Both the position numbers and the translations under genes were made by a program. From positions 13,255,349 through 13,319,348 of the forward strand of contig NC_084715.1 of assembly GCF_033807575.1 (NCBI RefSeq): 64,000 nt of DNA, given 5' to 3'. Each line of letters opens with the position of its first letter. Within the stretch, counting starts at the first letter, position 1. A model generated the notes under the pieces. That model saw only the letters and a list, made by a program, of their open reading frames with translations. It made no database searches and was not told where the DNA came from. The DNA comes from Cydia pomonella. Lineage: Eukaryota; Arthropoda; Insecta; Lepidoptera; Tortricidae. Of the stretch, positions 39,901-54,900 are shown piece after piece.

Positions 39901-42900
39901 GAAAATTACTATACCGATTTATTTTGAAATTCACAATCAATAATTTATCCATTTAATTTAATCTCTAATACATAATGATTCAATAAGAAGGGCATCAATT
40001 ACCCTACTTTCGGGAAATTACCTTATTCAACCTACTGGTCATAATCCTGTTTCGCAGAAATTGAAATTGAAATACCGTGATTTTACGTACGATTACATGA
40101 TAATTTACTTACCTATGAAAAGTTACCCCATGTCTTTTTTTCGTCCTATCTGTATAATTTTTACAACACTTGACCACGCATGTCGGCATATTTTATATTT
40201 TTCTTCCACCAATTTACTCAAATGACATGTCGATCCGACTGACGGCAAATTGGTGGTTGAGGGCATAAATATAACTGTCAATGTCTGTATGTCACGCGTA
40301 AATACTAGGAAATTGGTGGATGATGGAATCCCAGTTGTGTTTTACCGATACTCCGTCCGCAGTATTATTAGTCCAAGGTCTCGCCAAGATGATTTTACAT
40401 GAAAATGTTTTTGATGGGATTTCACTTATTTTTGTAAGTCACGACAATCTTCCATCCCCTAATTTAAAAGGTTGGGGGTGATTTACTTAAATCCTGAATT
40501 ACGTATCTAGGGGCATCTTTTATGAAATCTGCTTTTTTTACTGATTCTCCATACAAACTTCAACCCCGGGTCTCTATTGTTTCCCATAAAGTTTTAAGTC
40601 ATAATGTATTGTTTGTCCGCATTTTCGTTAGTCATAATTTGGTTTTTCTCAGAAACGCGTAACTTTTCAGGATTGCCATAAAAAAAACCTAACCTAACCT
40701 AACCTATCTATAGGATAATCTAAGGAAATTCCTGAAAAGTTAACGGTTTCAGAGTTATGACTAATGATAATATGACTATCATTACATTATGACTTTCAAT
40801 AATTATGTCAAACAAAGGGATCCGCTTCAACCCCTTTTCCCCATAACGCCCTTTTATATGAATAAAATCTAAAGTATGAAAGCTATGCAACTGAAATTTT
40901 TTATGTTTAATAAGTCTACTATTGACATTATATTCTGAGAATTTTGTTTATCTGGTATAATCCGAACCCAAGTTATGAGGGTTCAAAAAAACGATGAAGC
41001 GCTTCAAGAAAAGGTAGGTAGTGCCCTTGCGCTTCACTTTGTTCATCTTGGCGGAGGCACTACCATGCCCCCAGATTAATTGATACCTGACATATAAAAT
41101 TATTTATTGACGTGTAAAAGTTGCCTTTTATCAATAAAACATCTGAATCTGAGTCCTCTGTTTTTATAAACCCTATGAAAGTGTGTTCATTAAAGCTTAA
41201 ACTACCCTCTGGTTATGCGATCGTATTAAAAATACACGCTGTATAGTTAGGTTAACTTGATTGTTAGGTACGAAGAATAAAGTAACAATGTTCTACAAGA
41301 CACCTTAGTACCTAAATTTAATTATGCCTCTACTTTGTAACTTTTCGGGCCCTAGAAAAGTAGAAGTAACTTTCTCCTTGCAAGGTAATAAATTGTAGAC
41401 ATATGCGCCGTCGGAATTACCTAGGCCCGCGCCAGTTCGTTATTAATGTAGGCTCATTATGCTTGTGATATTAAATTACTTACAAAATGTATATGAGAGC
41501 GGGAAGTTTTAACATTTTCTACATGACCTGTGGTTTAAGTGCTCACTCCATGTCAGTTTCTTTACTTAATAAATAATAAGATGATGAGAGTTACACACAG
41601 GAAAGCTTAAATAAACCTATTATAAATCTATATATGGAGTGAGACCTCTATGCTTATTTATTTCTTTATGCCTATACTAATTGTGTAGATCTGTATTTTT
41701 CTGGTTTTTTTTTACTAATTTCCTTTACTATGGACAATACAGTCACGTCTGAAAACATCGACACGATTGAAGTGCTAAAAATAGGTATACACGACTTTAT
41801 GGCCCATATATTAGGGTAGTGTATACATATTTTTGTCACTTTGTCCGTATCGATATTTTCATACGTGACCGCACTATTTTAGAATATTTTTGTGGTTGTC
41901 AATTTCTTATTTTCGAAACCCTCGTGTTAATTTTTTAGAGATTCAATCCAATTTATTCTCTTTTTTAAAGTTGTCACATAAAACAGACAATTTGACGCAA
42001 CGTTAAACATCGGATGGTTCGTCATCCGGCAGTTAGAGCATGTGTTACAAACTTACAAACAAATTCACGGACGCTTAGGCCGCAAACATTGTCACGCGCT
42101 ATTAGCTCGCAAGCTGCGTCGCCTCACGTTTACGCCAATCACAACTCCAATTGTACTCCTACAGCAGAACATTAAAGGCTATTTTCCTATTAACTCTGCC
42201 TTTGTTCCTGGCTCCCGAACAAATTACGGGCGAAATTCGTTTACCACTCGATTAGCGCGATCGTACAACAAATATTTCTAAAGGTCAGATTCATTTCATC
42301 TGATGAGAACAATCATTAATATGCCTTTGTGCAAAATAAAAGCAATTAATTGAGTAAAATACTCGTACTGTACCACCAAAGCAGAAAAAAAATCACAAAG
42401 AAAACGTCAACTCCGTGCTGTTTTTTTACCTAAATTCCTAGTGGCAATTGAAATAAATTGTGTCGAAATTTAAATTGATGTTGATTTGATATTCTTTTAA
42501 TGTTACTCATATTTCAGTGTGCTCACTCCAATATAGGTATAGTCAGTAAAATAATTAACTTAGCAACAATCCATAAATGTTTGTATGCAGGGGTTCTAAG
42601 TAAGCAGTTTTTTTAACTGAACATAAAAGACTATAATGTACGATTCCCACCGACCGGCTGGAGTCGGGCAGCGCCGGAGCGCATTTTCAATCTGCCTATA
42701 CCTACATTATGTATAACAGTACCGGTGGAGTCCGCCCGGAGCCGGTTGCATCCGCGAGGAGCCGACCGACTTGCGGCCGTACAATTGCATCAAAAGCATC
42801 GTCTGAAATGCGCGTTGACTCCGCCCGTTCGGTAGCAATCGTACTTAAGTGTGTAGGCGAAATGCACTGCCCGTAATGTTATCATTACTTACACGTCACA

Positions 42901-45900
42901 GCCTCTCTGGCAAGCAGCAGCTCCTTCTCCAGAACTTGAGGGTCGAGTGGCGCAGCGTCCGTCTCGCCCTCTGCCTTTGATCTCTCTAATAACGCTGTCC
43001 CAGCCTCGCCTCTCTCTGCTGCCGCTACCAGCAGCCGACGGACCCGTGTTAGTTCAGCCTGTTATAAGGAAAACCAAGAATTATTATTAAGAAGATAACC
43101 GCTCTTTGATGATACAACAGTTTTTGGTAGCTAACGACGACGAGATCTATAAGGGGTGGGATAATAGGATACATACCTATTTTATTGCAATTATTACAAT
43201 AGGAGATCGGGTTTTGTAAAATGTACCTACTCCAATAGTTAGTGTAAAATGTTTTATTTTAAATTAGGCTCGGTTTTTTACTGAATTGACAAAAGATTTT
43301 AGTATCTAATTGAGAAGTCGGTTTAGACACTCTTCTAAATGGTTTGAAAATATTTAAAATATTCAATTTGACCTTTACATTTTTTAAAGGTCTTGTAGTT
43401 AGCTACCAAATATTTTATACTAAGTAATTAAGTATGTAAGTAAGTAAACACTACGATTTGTACGAGAAACATAAATACTGATTATATCTGATAAGAAATT
43501 AATGTGTAGTACAAAGGCGAACTTAACCCTAAGAGGGATCTCTTCCAGTTAACCTATACCTAAAATAGTAATTAAAAACTATAGCTAAAGTAATTATATA
43601 TTATTACATACTGTTGCATTCCACATGCGTTGCGAAGGTCTCTGCGGACCAATACCGCTAAAGAATGTATCGCAGTATAACGTCTACGTAAAGAATATTC
43701 CCAAGCGTATCATACTCTCCACTGCAAACAAATTTTGACGTAACGATCCCGTTACACTTCCGACAAACTTCAAAAAAAATTGAGCTTTAGCGATGTCGGG
43801 ATAAAGTTCGTTATGCAATGAGTCGGATTTAAGATAAATGTCACGTAATGTAAAATTGTCCACCTGCAAGCGTTCATTCTCGAGCCTCAGCCGCCTGGCC
43901 AGCTGCGCGGCCGTCAGCATCCCCGGGGAGGCCGGGACCTCTTCCTGCCGCGAGCGATCCGATCGCCCGCCGGGGGACGCAGCCTCTGTTTAACAAACAC
44001 ATTTTTGTAAATATAGACTACCTCCCATTGACTCCACGTTATTTATTACCCATTGAGATAGAGATAGATAAAAAAATTAAATCATGGCACATGTCAAAAA
44101 TACTGAAATAAAAATGGCAAAAATACTTTTCTTGTAAGTAATTAAAAGACATCGCATTGTAAGCCGCGTCATTTGTGCATATTAGACTGCCTGATCTTTA
44201 GTTTTTTTTTTGTTCTAAACATGATTATAGGGACTAGCGGGAAAATCTTCTTAATCGTCTGTCAAATCTAACAAACCGTTGATAATCGTTTGTCCCTATC
44301 CGTCATTTTGACATTTCTGTTTGTTAGAAAGAGACAACTTTTTAACAAAGATTTGTAAAAGGTTGTTAAGTTTTGTGAATAGGGAGGTAATACTAAACGC
44401 AAATAAAATGAGAGCATCAAAGCGTGGCCGTGGTGAGCGGTAAGCGCAAGCCACGCGCAAGCCATCCAGAGTATGAGTGATCTGTGAATTTTACCATCAT
44501 TTTACGCCCTCCAAAAGCAAATCATAATTTACTTGAAATACCTTTTTGTAAAGGTGTTAAAACTTGGAGCGCTTTAAAGGACTTTGATTCTCCGTCAAAT
44601 GTTTACATCTTCAGTCTTTTCCCGTAATTTGTTTCCCCAAGTTTGAGCTCGTCCATAAACCTACACCCTGTTTTGATAAGTAAAGTATCACAAAGTTCCC
44701 AAAGCAAATTAAAATCCGCAATCGTTACTTTATTCATAGGTCCTGCCTCTAAGTTTAAAACGTCCAGTTTCCTAAAACCATCAAAATTTATTTGGCTCCT
44801 CCACGAAACTTCAATATTAAAATAAACTAAGTATAGGTACCTACAATATACAGATTCAAATAAGTTATTTTACTTTGAAACCTCCGGTTAAGTTATTACG
44901 ACTTAGATGGGTACAAGACTATATCTAGATATCATCGTTTACAACTCCACAGTCGTTAAAAGCTAGTAGAAAGCTTAACCACAGTTTATTTACACATGAG
45001 GTTTATACGACACCCACCATTAGCCGGCATATGAAAGCTTTAGTTTAAGTGTGGCGTGCCGCCGCAGTCATACAAATGGAATAGGTTATGGCGACGTAAA
45101 CATAGTAATAACGTGAAAGTTTCCCCAGTCACGAAACCCGCAGTTCGGGCCGGTCCAGACAAATCGATTAACTACGTAACACGCATCAACCCAACGCTAG
45201 TGTTGTTAACACTCCAGTCCTTGGTTGCAGGCTTGTAGACTTTAGTTATTTAGCTAACGTCTATCAATGATCAGCTTGAGTTTTAAACTTATTAGAGACT
45301 CTAATGACTTACAAAAAATACTACATCATTTAATAACAAATGTAAGATATGCATGTAAATACTAAAAACACCGTGTAGTTTTGCCATACGATAATTAATA
45401 TAATTATACATTTTTAAGAGAGGTTGTATTTGTATAGGTACAACACAATTTACAACAATTTTGTGTCACTTTTTCCTTTGCCCTTTGCTATTATTTAGTG
45501 TTAGTGCCAAAAGTCGACCAGAAACGTCACTTTCACTAAAATCGTAAGCATAACAAAATCAAATCAAATTAAAAACTTATTATTACAATCAGAATACCTA
45601 CCCTGGTTTCAGCATTCACGCTTTTACACATTAATATTTACGAAAAAGCGACTTAGGTAATTTTAAATTTAGTTATGCGCGACATGACTAAAATTATTCT
45701 GAAATCTTAAGTCGTAAAACTGAGTACAATCGTAGGTACAAAAGACTCATTGAATTGAGTTCCCACCACACTATCTGCCGCAGGTGTTCGCGACGCCTAC
45801 TTCATTGTAGCTTCTCGCAATGAAAGAGACATATTGACTTCACCCGGCAATATCTTCCCGCTTCGGGTAATTATTCTCATCCAGACAGATCCTATAATTT

Positions 45901-48900
45901 CCCGACACAAATGAGAGATAACACGAAAGGGATATTGGAGGAAAAGAAACTTATAGATAAGATAGAATCCGTCTGTTGAATATTCCCGGGGGAAAAAATT
46001 AAGGGATTGTGACAAATTATCTTAGAGCAAATGAGCTGCCGAGCTCTTAAGCTCGTATTATCGCGGGCCGAAGCCGGCTCCGTTTAGGGCGAAGGTAGAT
46101 AAATCGCGCGGCGCCTTCCAATTTCGCGTTGATCCCAATTCTATTTAGTCGGATAAATCTCATACATGATTTCGCAGCTCTTTTAGGAGAACAGTTACCT
46201 ATACGATAATATTGCAGATGGCCAAGTTACAGGCTCAGAGTTTACTGAAGTATAGTGTACTAATGTAAAATCTGTGTTAGTGAATTAAAATATTTTGTAT
46301 TTCTGTATTTGTATTTCGTATATACCCGGTGAGGCATGTCACAGAAGCTAATATTTAAGGGATGACTATGTCAAGTGACCCTCTAATAGTCCTTATGTTT
46401 TTAAACTCTCCTATAACTGCGAAATTCTCAATTGAAATTCTCTAAGGATCTACAAATGCGTAATGAATCTTGATTTACAACATCGTAGCTCGCTCCTTAT
46501 TACATATCTTACTACCTAATCACAGAAGCATTTTGTGTACCAGTGTTGTTTTAATACTTAAATAAGTTTTTTGTTACATTCAAAGTATTTTTTTTATAAT
46601 AAAAAATAAATAAAAATAATAATCCATTAAAATAAAATTACAATACTTCTTTGTAAGTCACAAAAAAAATTGAATAATATACCATTGAAATTGTTTAACG
46701 TTTTAAAGACCCACGGCCCGATTCGAAGAATGAGATACAGTAGAGTTCATAAAAATGTATACATATTTATGAACTCGACTGTACGATAGGGATAAATTCT
46801 GGTTTAGATAAGTTCTCATTTAGATATCGTTTGTATGTCGTATAATTTACAGAAGCAGCTCGATTCGGGCAACCAATGTCACTTTGTCGTTAGAAATATC
46901 GTAGATAGATCTTATTGGGATCACAGCGGAATCGAAACAAACGTCAATTTTAACATGTCGTTTAGTTATCGATCTTTTAAAGATCTTTCTAAGATCTAAA
47001 AATCATTCTTAGAATCGGGCCGCTACTGTGTATAACTACTGTCAGAACCATTAATCAAAAAACCGGCCAAGAGCATGTCGGGCCATGCTCAGAGTAGGGT
47101 TCCGTAGTTACTCTTCCGTGACAATAAGCTAAACTGGAGCTTAAAGTATGGTAGATTGTTAACCAAGGGATGAACTGTGGGTGTACGTCTTTTTACTATG
47201 AAGGGGAAACTTTTTGCGATAACTCAAAAACAGCTAAACTGATCATATCCGCTATAGTTTTCATTTAATGTCTTTCTTAAGCTCTACTTCTAATATTTTT
47301 TTCATATTTTCTGGACCTATGGTTCAAAAGTTAGAGGGGGGGGGACACATTTTTTTTTCTTTCGAAGCAATTATCTCCGAATATATTCACTTTATCAAGA
47401 AATGTTTATTGAAGACCCCTATTAGTTTTGAAAGACCTTTCCAACGATATCCCACACTATAGGGTTGTAGCAAAAAAAAAATGTTTACCCCCACTTTACG
47501 TGTAGGGGAGGTACCCTAAAAAAAATATTTTTTTAGATTTTATTGTACGACTTTGTCGGCTTTATTGATTTATATATCCATGCCAAATTTCAGCTTTCTA
47601 GCACTAACGACCACGGAGCAAAGCCTCGGACAGACAGACAGACAGACGGACATGGCGAAACTATAAGGGTTCCTAGTTGACTACGGAACCCTAAAAACGA
47701 AGCTTAAATTTCAATTTAACATTTAAACAACTTGTTAAAGAGCAACGCTGAAACTTTTCCGCCCAAACACATAATGAGAGCGTGCTTAAGCTTTAATTTT
47801 AATTAAAGATCGCGGGTAGAATTAAATGACAAATTACTTACAAGGTGGAGGAAAAGTTTCATTCTTTCAAAGTTGTCGGTTGTGCAGTTAGACGGTAAAT
47901 GAGCTTATTCCCCTGGGCTACAGGCTCATTACGGGCCGGAGGGGTGCCGCTGTCGGGACGTATGGATGCTTACACAACGAGCGACTTGTTCATCTCCCAG
48001 TATTATGAAGCAATGCTTTCTTGTCACGAGTTTATTAAGAATTGACGACATGTACGTATCAACTTTATGGCAAATTAAAAATAATGATTATAGAATCTCT
48101 TTTTATGTTTACGCTTTTATTAGGGGCTAATTATGTAATTATGAAATTTTTATTCTATTATGTATCTAAACTGTTAATTTGGAAGTATGAGGGCTATATA
48201 AAAGAGATTTTTTCGTCTTTAATAAAATAAAAAAACGAAATTCTTTCACATGTAACGAGCATGGGTGCTATACGTATATCTACTATATAAACAGCTAAAC
48301 GATTTTTTTTTGTTTGCATGCTTAAAAAACTTTTTATTGAATATATAAAGCATTATAATGGAAAACGTATGGGCATAATATAATTATAATTAATATTATC
48401 GGACGTTACTTTGAGAAAATCCTTATTATTAAAACAAAAATATTGCTTTGCCAATCCTCGAAATAAAACGTGCGTTATACTTAGTTTCTTGCGTATTTTT
48501 TGTATGTAATTAATGTTTCCAATATTCCACTGCGAATATAAATACGCAAATAAATATAACAAACCGCCACCAAAAGCCAAAAGTATACAATTCTACATAT
48601 GTTTCCTCTCTACGAGGCATCATCAGCAGATGCTGGAGATGTTGAACCCAGGCCAAATCCCAGACCGTCGACATCAACATGAATTGCATGCATACGCATG
48701 TAGCTAACTATAACGGGTTAGCACTGATAGCACGTTATTGTTTCGTGGATTAGTAAGCAATCTTTTTGTTTGAACGATAAGGCATGTTCGCTTTTTACAG
48801 GTTCCCTAAGTCCAATAAAATTAATATTTCAAAGTTTAGGGTGTATTTTGCCTGACAGTAGATAAACGGAGATTTATTGAACCGCATCTGTTTTGATGAG

Positions 48901-51900
48901 CTTCTTTGAAAAGGCGTTCCAACGGACTATTAAAATCCTCGGCAAACAACGAGGAATTACGAACAGTTTCCAAACTAGCTCCTTTGTCGGCAACGCAAAC
49001 AGCAGACTTCTAGTTACCAACTATTATCCCCTGGACTAAGGGATTTAAGATAACAAAACACGGAATCGTTGTATCTTATGCGGTAAATCTTTAAATCATT
49101 TCTTACTAACTAATAACAACCGTTATTATACTTTGTTTTGCCTCCGGAATGTGGTAACAAAAATATTATTTTAATTTGTACATAGATAAATTCGGGAATA
49201 ATAGTTATCATTAAGTATATACTTAGATGAATCCCCTATTTTAATTTCATGTCATTTCAGTCACATGCGTGATGTCTATTTTTCAAATATTGAAGAGTAT
49301 TCGCTAGTAGTAAGAGTAGTCTAAATACCAAATGCAGTTCCCCGCCATCAACACACATATTAGCGTGTAGTCTTGTGTAAGTTGAAAGTTTACGCCCAAA
49401 TATTTGAATATGCATTTAGCAATCTCAAGGACTTACCTCCTTCAAGAGTAGCAGTAATATCAGCTCTAGGTTCGGGCCCATCACTACTCCTCCCCGGCGA
49501 GGTCGCGTCGGGTAAAGGGACCTCTTCTTCAGAACTATCCGCCGGGTCCAAAACATTTCTTTCGCTCGCATTGCTGTTTCCTTCAATACCAATTTCGGCA
49601 TATGTCCCGCTGTCACTCCCGTTCTGCGTCGACCATTTGATTGGCGATTCAAGTTTACCATTCGCTTGATTTTCTTTATTGTCATCATCTAAAACAAAAC
49701 ACAAACACATTGTTACTATAAATGGAATGTCAGGCGTCATCTTTAACAATGCATAAAGGTGCAGCGGAATGGAAAAATAATGACTTAAAATAAAAACAAG
49801 AGACAGCAGATAAATGAACATTGCCTTGCCAGCGACTGTAAGGATTATTTTCTTTGGTCGAGTGTATGTGGCTAGTTTGTTTTTTTTTTTCAGGCTGCCT
49901 ATCAGTAAAAAATGTTCCATAATCAAATTCAAAATCTGAACGGCATTTAATTTTGAACAATATTTATATTATGGACAGAAAGTAAACGAAACGTATTAAC
50001 TTATTAAGTACCATTTTGATATGTAATATTCGAGGATTGTGTAATGTAATTTCTATAAGGTAATTGTATCATCCTTTCCATTTTGGATAGAAAACCGTGA
50101 CCTATTTTTTTGTCACTTTGTTACCCTCTACAAACTAGTAGAAACCTATTACAAGATTTGTCTTCGTTCCGGATGAGTAAAGGGCACATCGGAGCTGGCG
50201 AACGGACGAAAGGATCTAATTAATTCATACTATGATATAATAACTCACCTATAAAAGGATTATCTTTTCCATTTCTGATGGAAAGCCTAGCTCCTCTGTT
50301 GAGTGTGGCTTCCTTGTCACCATTTAGTGAGCTATTCCGGGGTTTGTCTAAGGTGCCCATGAGCAATCTTCGCTCAGGGGGAGCCGGGGGCACATCGGAG
50401 CTAAACACGGAGCTGGCAGGTGTGATAAGGGGGTCGGCGGGCTCGGGCTCCGCGTCCGCCTCCACGCGGGCGCCGACGGACACCTGCTCATCCACCATCT
50501 TGCGGAGTTTCGCCTGCGGGAATTTTATAAAATTAGTGATATATGTAGTAGGGTGCAAGAAAGTGTAACTTCAAGATGACACTTGCGATGGAACGTGTTG
50601 CTGCTACGAGTTCCTTTTGCTAGTGTACTGTCTCATACAAAAGCATACTAAGCTTAATTACTGAATAAATAGGATAGGTAAATATATATATACAGTGTAA
50701 AATGATATAATACACGTATACTGTGTTAATATGATATAATTATGTATTAACTTTAGTAATATAAGTTAATCATATAATTTAGATTAAGGTACTAACGTTG
50801 GAAATGAGTGCCTTAAACGTAAGTAAGTATGGCGAACCTAATATAAGTTTAAAAAGTACTGTACTTTTTTTTTAAGTCTTTGGCATTATATATTCATAAA
50901 CGTCTGTCAAACGATTACTAGCGATTTTATCTATCCGTAATTTTCACATTAGTGTTTATTAGAAGGAGACACAATTTATCAAGGGTTTGCTTAGGGGGTT
51001 TTTCTATATTTGTTTCGTTCAATGCATGAAACTAGTTTTGGCGACAGCATCGTGTCACCTTTTGATTTTGGGAGCGATAGATTTAGAAAAAACGCACTGG
51101 TGTATTTTTTTTTTGTGTTAGCAATTTGGAATAAGCATGCTGATATAATTATAGTAAAAACAACTATTAGTTTGGTAAAGGGGCCTTTTAATATACTATT
51201 TGTCACGGTACCGTTTATCGACAACAGCAACAAAATTCTATAAAAGGCTAGCATGTATTTACATAATTTGGCTGCTCCCTATTCATAACATTAATGAGTT
51301 ATTAGATGGTTTATGAAAGTGACTTCGCTTCGTGGACTCAATATACCCGCCGTACATTTCTCGGGGCCGACGGTACCTTATCTCTATCTATTAATCTAAG
51401 CAATGAATGCCTTCTATTTAGTTAATTCACCTGCTGCCGTTTGATGTAATGGCCGCTTTCGCCCGTTTAATGGCTACGTTTTATGGATGTGTAAGTGACG
51501 CTTCCTGGAGATTTCCTGGTTAATTTGTTGCAGATTAATAACCATCATCATACACTACTGTAACAAGACATGTTTTATGTAAAGTTAATTTCATTTGGAC
51601 GTTTACGCACATTGTGTTTAAAGAAAATAAGACATTATTTTTTATTTTACTAGCACTCTATAAACAAACAAGTTACTCTATTTTTTTGTGTCAAACACTT
51701 TTATTCCTGACTGTACTTCTCATTCGCATATCTATCAAGTACTTCTGGAGATCTTCCTTATGAGCCTAAATTCGATGTGTTTGTGTTTTTCCATGAAGGA
51801 GTTTCTTTGGCTACTTTCCGACTGCTTCATCAGATCAGCTCCATGTTAGCATATTACTGCGCAGTCATCGGAATTACAATGCAACTGAATCAGATACCGG

Positions 51901-54900
51901 GATGTGGTTCAAATTTTAGTTACAATATTTGAAGCACATATTATAAGGAAGTGGTTCGGAAAAAAAGTAGCAGCACATTAAGTATGTGGATTTTTCATTT
52001 TATATTGTGGTAATTTTTAGGGTTCCGAAGCCAAGTGGCAAAAAACGGAAGGACTATACTGTTGAAACTTGGTAAGTAGATGTATTCTGTGAACCGCATT
52101 AAGATTTTCACACAAAAATAGGAAAAAAAAAACAATAAATTTTGAGGGTTCCCCATACTTAGAACTGAAACTCAAATTTTTTTTTCATCAAACCCACATA
52201 TGTGGGTTATCTATGGATAGGTCTTCAAAAATGATATTGAGGTTTTTAATATCACTTTTTTCTAAACTGAATAGTTTGCGCGAGAGACACTTTCAAACTG
52301 GTCAAATGTGTCCCCCCCCCCCCCCCCCCTGTAACTTCTAAAATAAGAGAATTATAAAACTAAAAAAAATATATGATGTACATTACCATGCAAACTTCCA
52401 CTGAAAATTGGTTTGGACGAGATCTTGTAAGTAGTTTTTTTTAATACGTCTTAAATGGTACGGGACCCTTCATGGGCGAGTCCGACTCGCACTTGGCCGC
52501 TTTTAACTGCATTTTTTATCATACACTATTACTATTTTATTCGTATTAAAATTTCAAGTTTTCGCCTTTTATATAACATCTCTCCTAAAACTTTTTAGAC
52601 AGTGTCTTCTGAGAGAATTTATGAGGTGTTTTTCGTTAACATGGTTTTTTCTTTAAGTTTGATGAGCTGCTTAATACCTTATTTAATTGTTCAATACTTA
52701 ACTTTTTGATCTGACTTTGTGTATATGCCATTTTTACAGAAATTGGTCTACCATAGAAAAACCTCTGTCAGAGGTTAGATAGGAGGGACTTCCTGACTAT
52801 CCAAGGTAAAATCCAGTTTATTGGTATAACTTAATCGTAAGATGATATTCCTAAAAGCATAACACAAGCTGTGGAAATGGAAATTCATTTGTGCCATTGT
52901 AGAAAACGGCAAGTGAAGATTGTCAAATTCACTGGTAAGGTCGCGCAAGCAAGAGCAAGCAAGGTAGCAAAATATCAAAACAAAGATTTGTGTAACTACC
53001 CGACGAAAAGTCTATGAAAAAGTTTGGGATTGACACCACATTCTCAAACCACCCACTACACATATGTTAGTTATTGTCAATAGTCCGACACGCAAAACTC
53101 ACAATATCCACCGAGACATCCGAATATTGGCTTTCACTTCTGGATCACTGATCCTCTAATTGGCGATAAGAAAGCAATTTTTAAAAATATTTTTTTTTTT
53201 TTTTCATTATTACAAAGTGTGATATATATATATAGACTACTTGTAAATCTAGGGAAGAGCGGTGCCTCCCAACACAAGCATTGTTTTGCTTACCGGGCGG
53301 CTCCATCCCCTGCATCACAAAAATGTTTATAATTATGAAATAAAAAAAATGTTTTTCTAATTTTGTATTAATAAAACAGAATGAGCTTAATAATGGCCTA
53401 GCGAATTTATCACTGAAAGGACTTCGAGTTGTTTAATATATCTATATACATGCTTGTATGAAATCCAGATCATACTATATAATAACGGAATGTGCCTCAC
53501 AGATCGTAAATCGTTATAATTTTTACTAACCTTCTTATTACCTTATTATACCTTTAAACGAGCAATTCTTGTATATATATTTTTTTGGGAACTCGAAAAC
53601 AGCTCTAACGATTTCGATGACATTTTCTATATGAGGGGTTTTCGGGGGCGAAAAATCGATCTATCTAGGTCTTATCTCTGGGAAAACGCGCAAAGCTTGA
53701 TCTCTCATATTGTAATAAGAACAAGCTGTCATGGGTTTTTTTATTTGTTTTTTTTTTTATAATAATGTGTTTTATAAGTGTAATTGTTACGAGTACTTCT
53801 CATTGTAATCTAACGATCTAACTTGTGCTTTATTTATTAAACTATTTTCTCCAATAACCCACGGATTTTACTCCAATATCAAGTATTTTCTTATTGTAGA
53901 TATAATAAACGTTCTCTGTTGTCAGTGAAGTTATTTAAGTAACGTGTACGAAGACAAAAATAAACAAATTCCAAGAATTTCTATTAAGACGATAGTGGAG
54001 GCCCGCTTCTCCATTCAAACGTAGTCCCTATTTTCCTCTCTGGGCTTTGACGTATTATATATATTTTTACAAAATTATATTTAATGTATGTTGAACATAG
54101 TTATATCATTAAAAAAATGTAACGAAGTGGTCGTTGGATATTTTTAAATTTTTAATAATCATAAGAGCTTAACAAATTTATATGGAATTGTTTTGTTGGA
54201 TTATTATCGAAATGTAAGATACATTTAGATAATATCTTGCTTGTATTCCGTTTAGATGTCATAAACTGTCTCAGAAGTTCATGATTTATTAAATACAGTG
54301 ATTTTTCTGCGAAGACATAATCAACGACTTTATGCTACGAGAAATAGGTAGTTTCAATAATAAGTAATCACGTTTATATACCTCAACAAGCTACAGAGTA
54401 CCGATTCGTCTAAAAACTCACGGTGAGTCCCAGGTGGCTGTCAGTCGCCCGTCACTTAAGTTCCGGAAACTTCCGCAACACTTGGCTCACCACGCCACGC
54501 ATCACCAGCCACGCTAGCCTATCTATTGACTTCCTATTTCTGTACTATACTCAATACTTATATTATACCTATACCTACTGAGTTGCAAAACTAGCAAACT
54601 CTTGCATCAGTGGGTTCAGCTAGCAGTTTTTGAAAAATAGTGGAACATTTTTAGACCATAATACGGTTTCCAAAAATGCGAAAAGCAATCTTGAGGCCTT
54701 TCTTGGCACGCACGGCCGTCCGCTCAGTACTCGACTGCATTCGGAGAAGGACCAGAACTCAATGTACCTTAAGCAAAAGAACCACCAACGGTAAAAATTA
54801 GAAAATAAAGTTAATACTGTAGTTTCGAAAACCTATTTTCACAGTACATATGGAGCTACTTTCCCGCACGCATGCGGGAATGAGCATTTTACGTATATAT

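Larger units (their letters stand above)
35879..42892 (-). other. kazrin intron 5
   Basis: The largest intron, 7 kb. It holds an inverted-repeat element (38358-38584), a perfect hairpin (39781-39849), a CCTAA run, a retroelement tail, and inverted-repeat elements at 41740 and 42637. Small ORFs at 37317-37673 and 42042-42281 have no supporting family or splice evidence. Confidence 0.5.
43986..49436 (-). other. kazrin intron 3
   Basis: 5.5 kb. It holds a GGCCCGATTC element (46715), a long GGGTTCCGTA-family repeat (47057) and a copy of the element seen at 59769. Elsewhere I see no gene. Confidence 0.5.

Noticed and set aside
40687..40704. Telomere or subtelomere
   Set aside because: Only three or four CCTAA units at each of two internal sites, within or near unique sequence.
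42042..42281. 79-residue plus-strand ORF in kazrin intron 5
   Set aside because: Basic composition but no family motif, no splice partner and no promoter signal.
49390..49932. 180-residue minus-strand ORF as a separate gene
   Set aside because: Only 49437-49688 is exon; the rest runs into introns on both sides of good splice sites.
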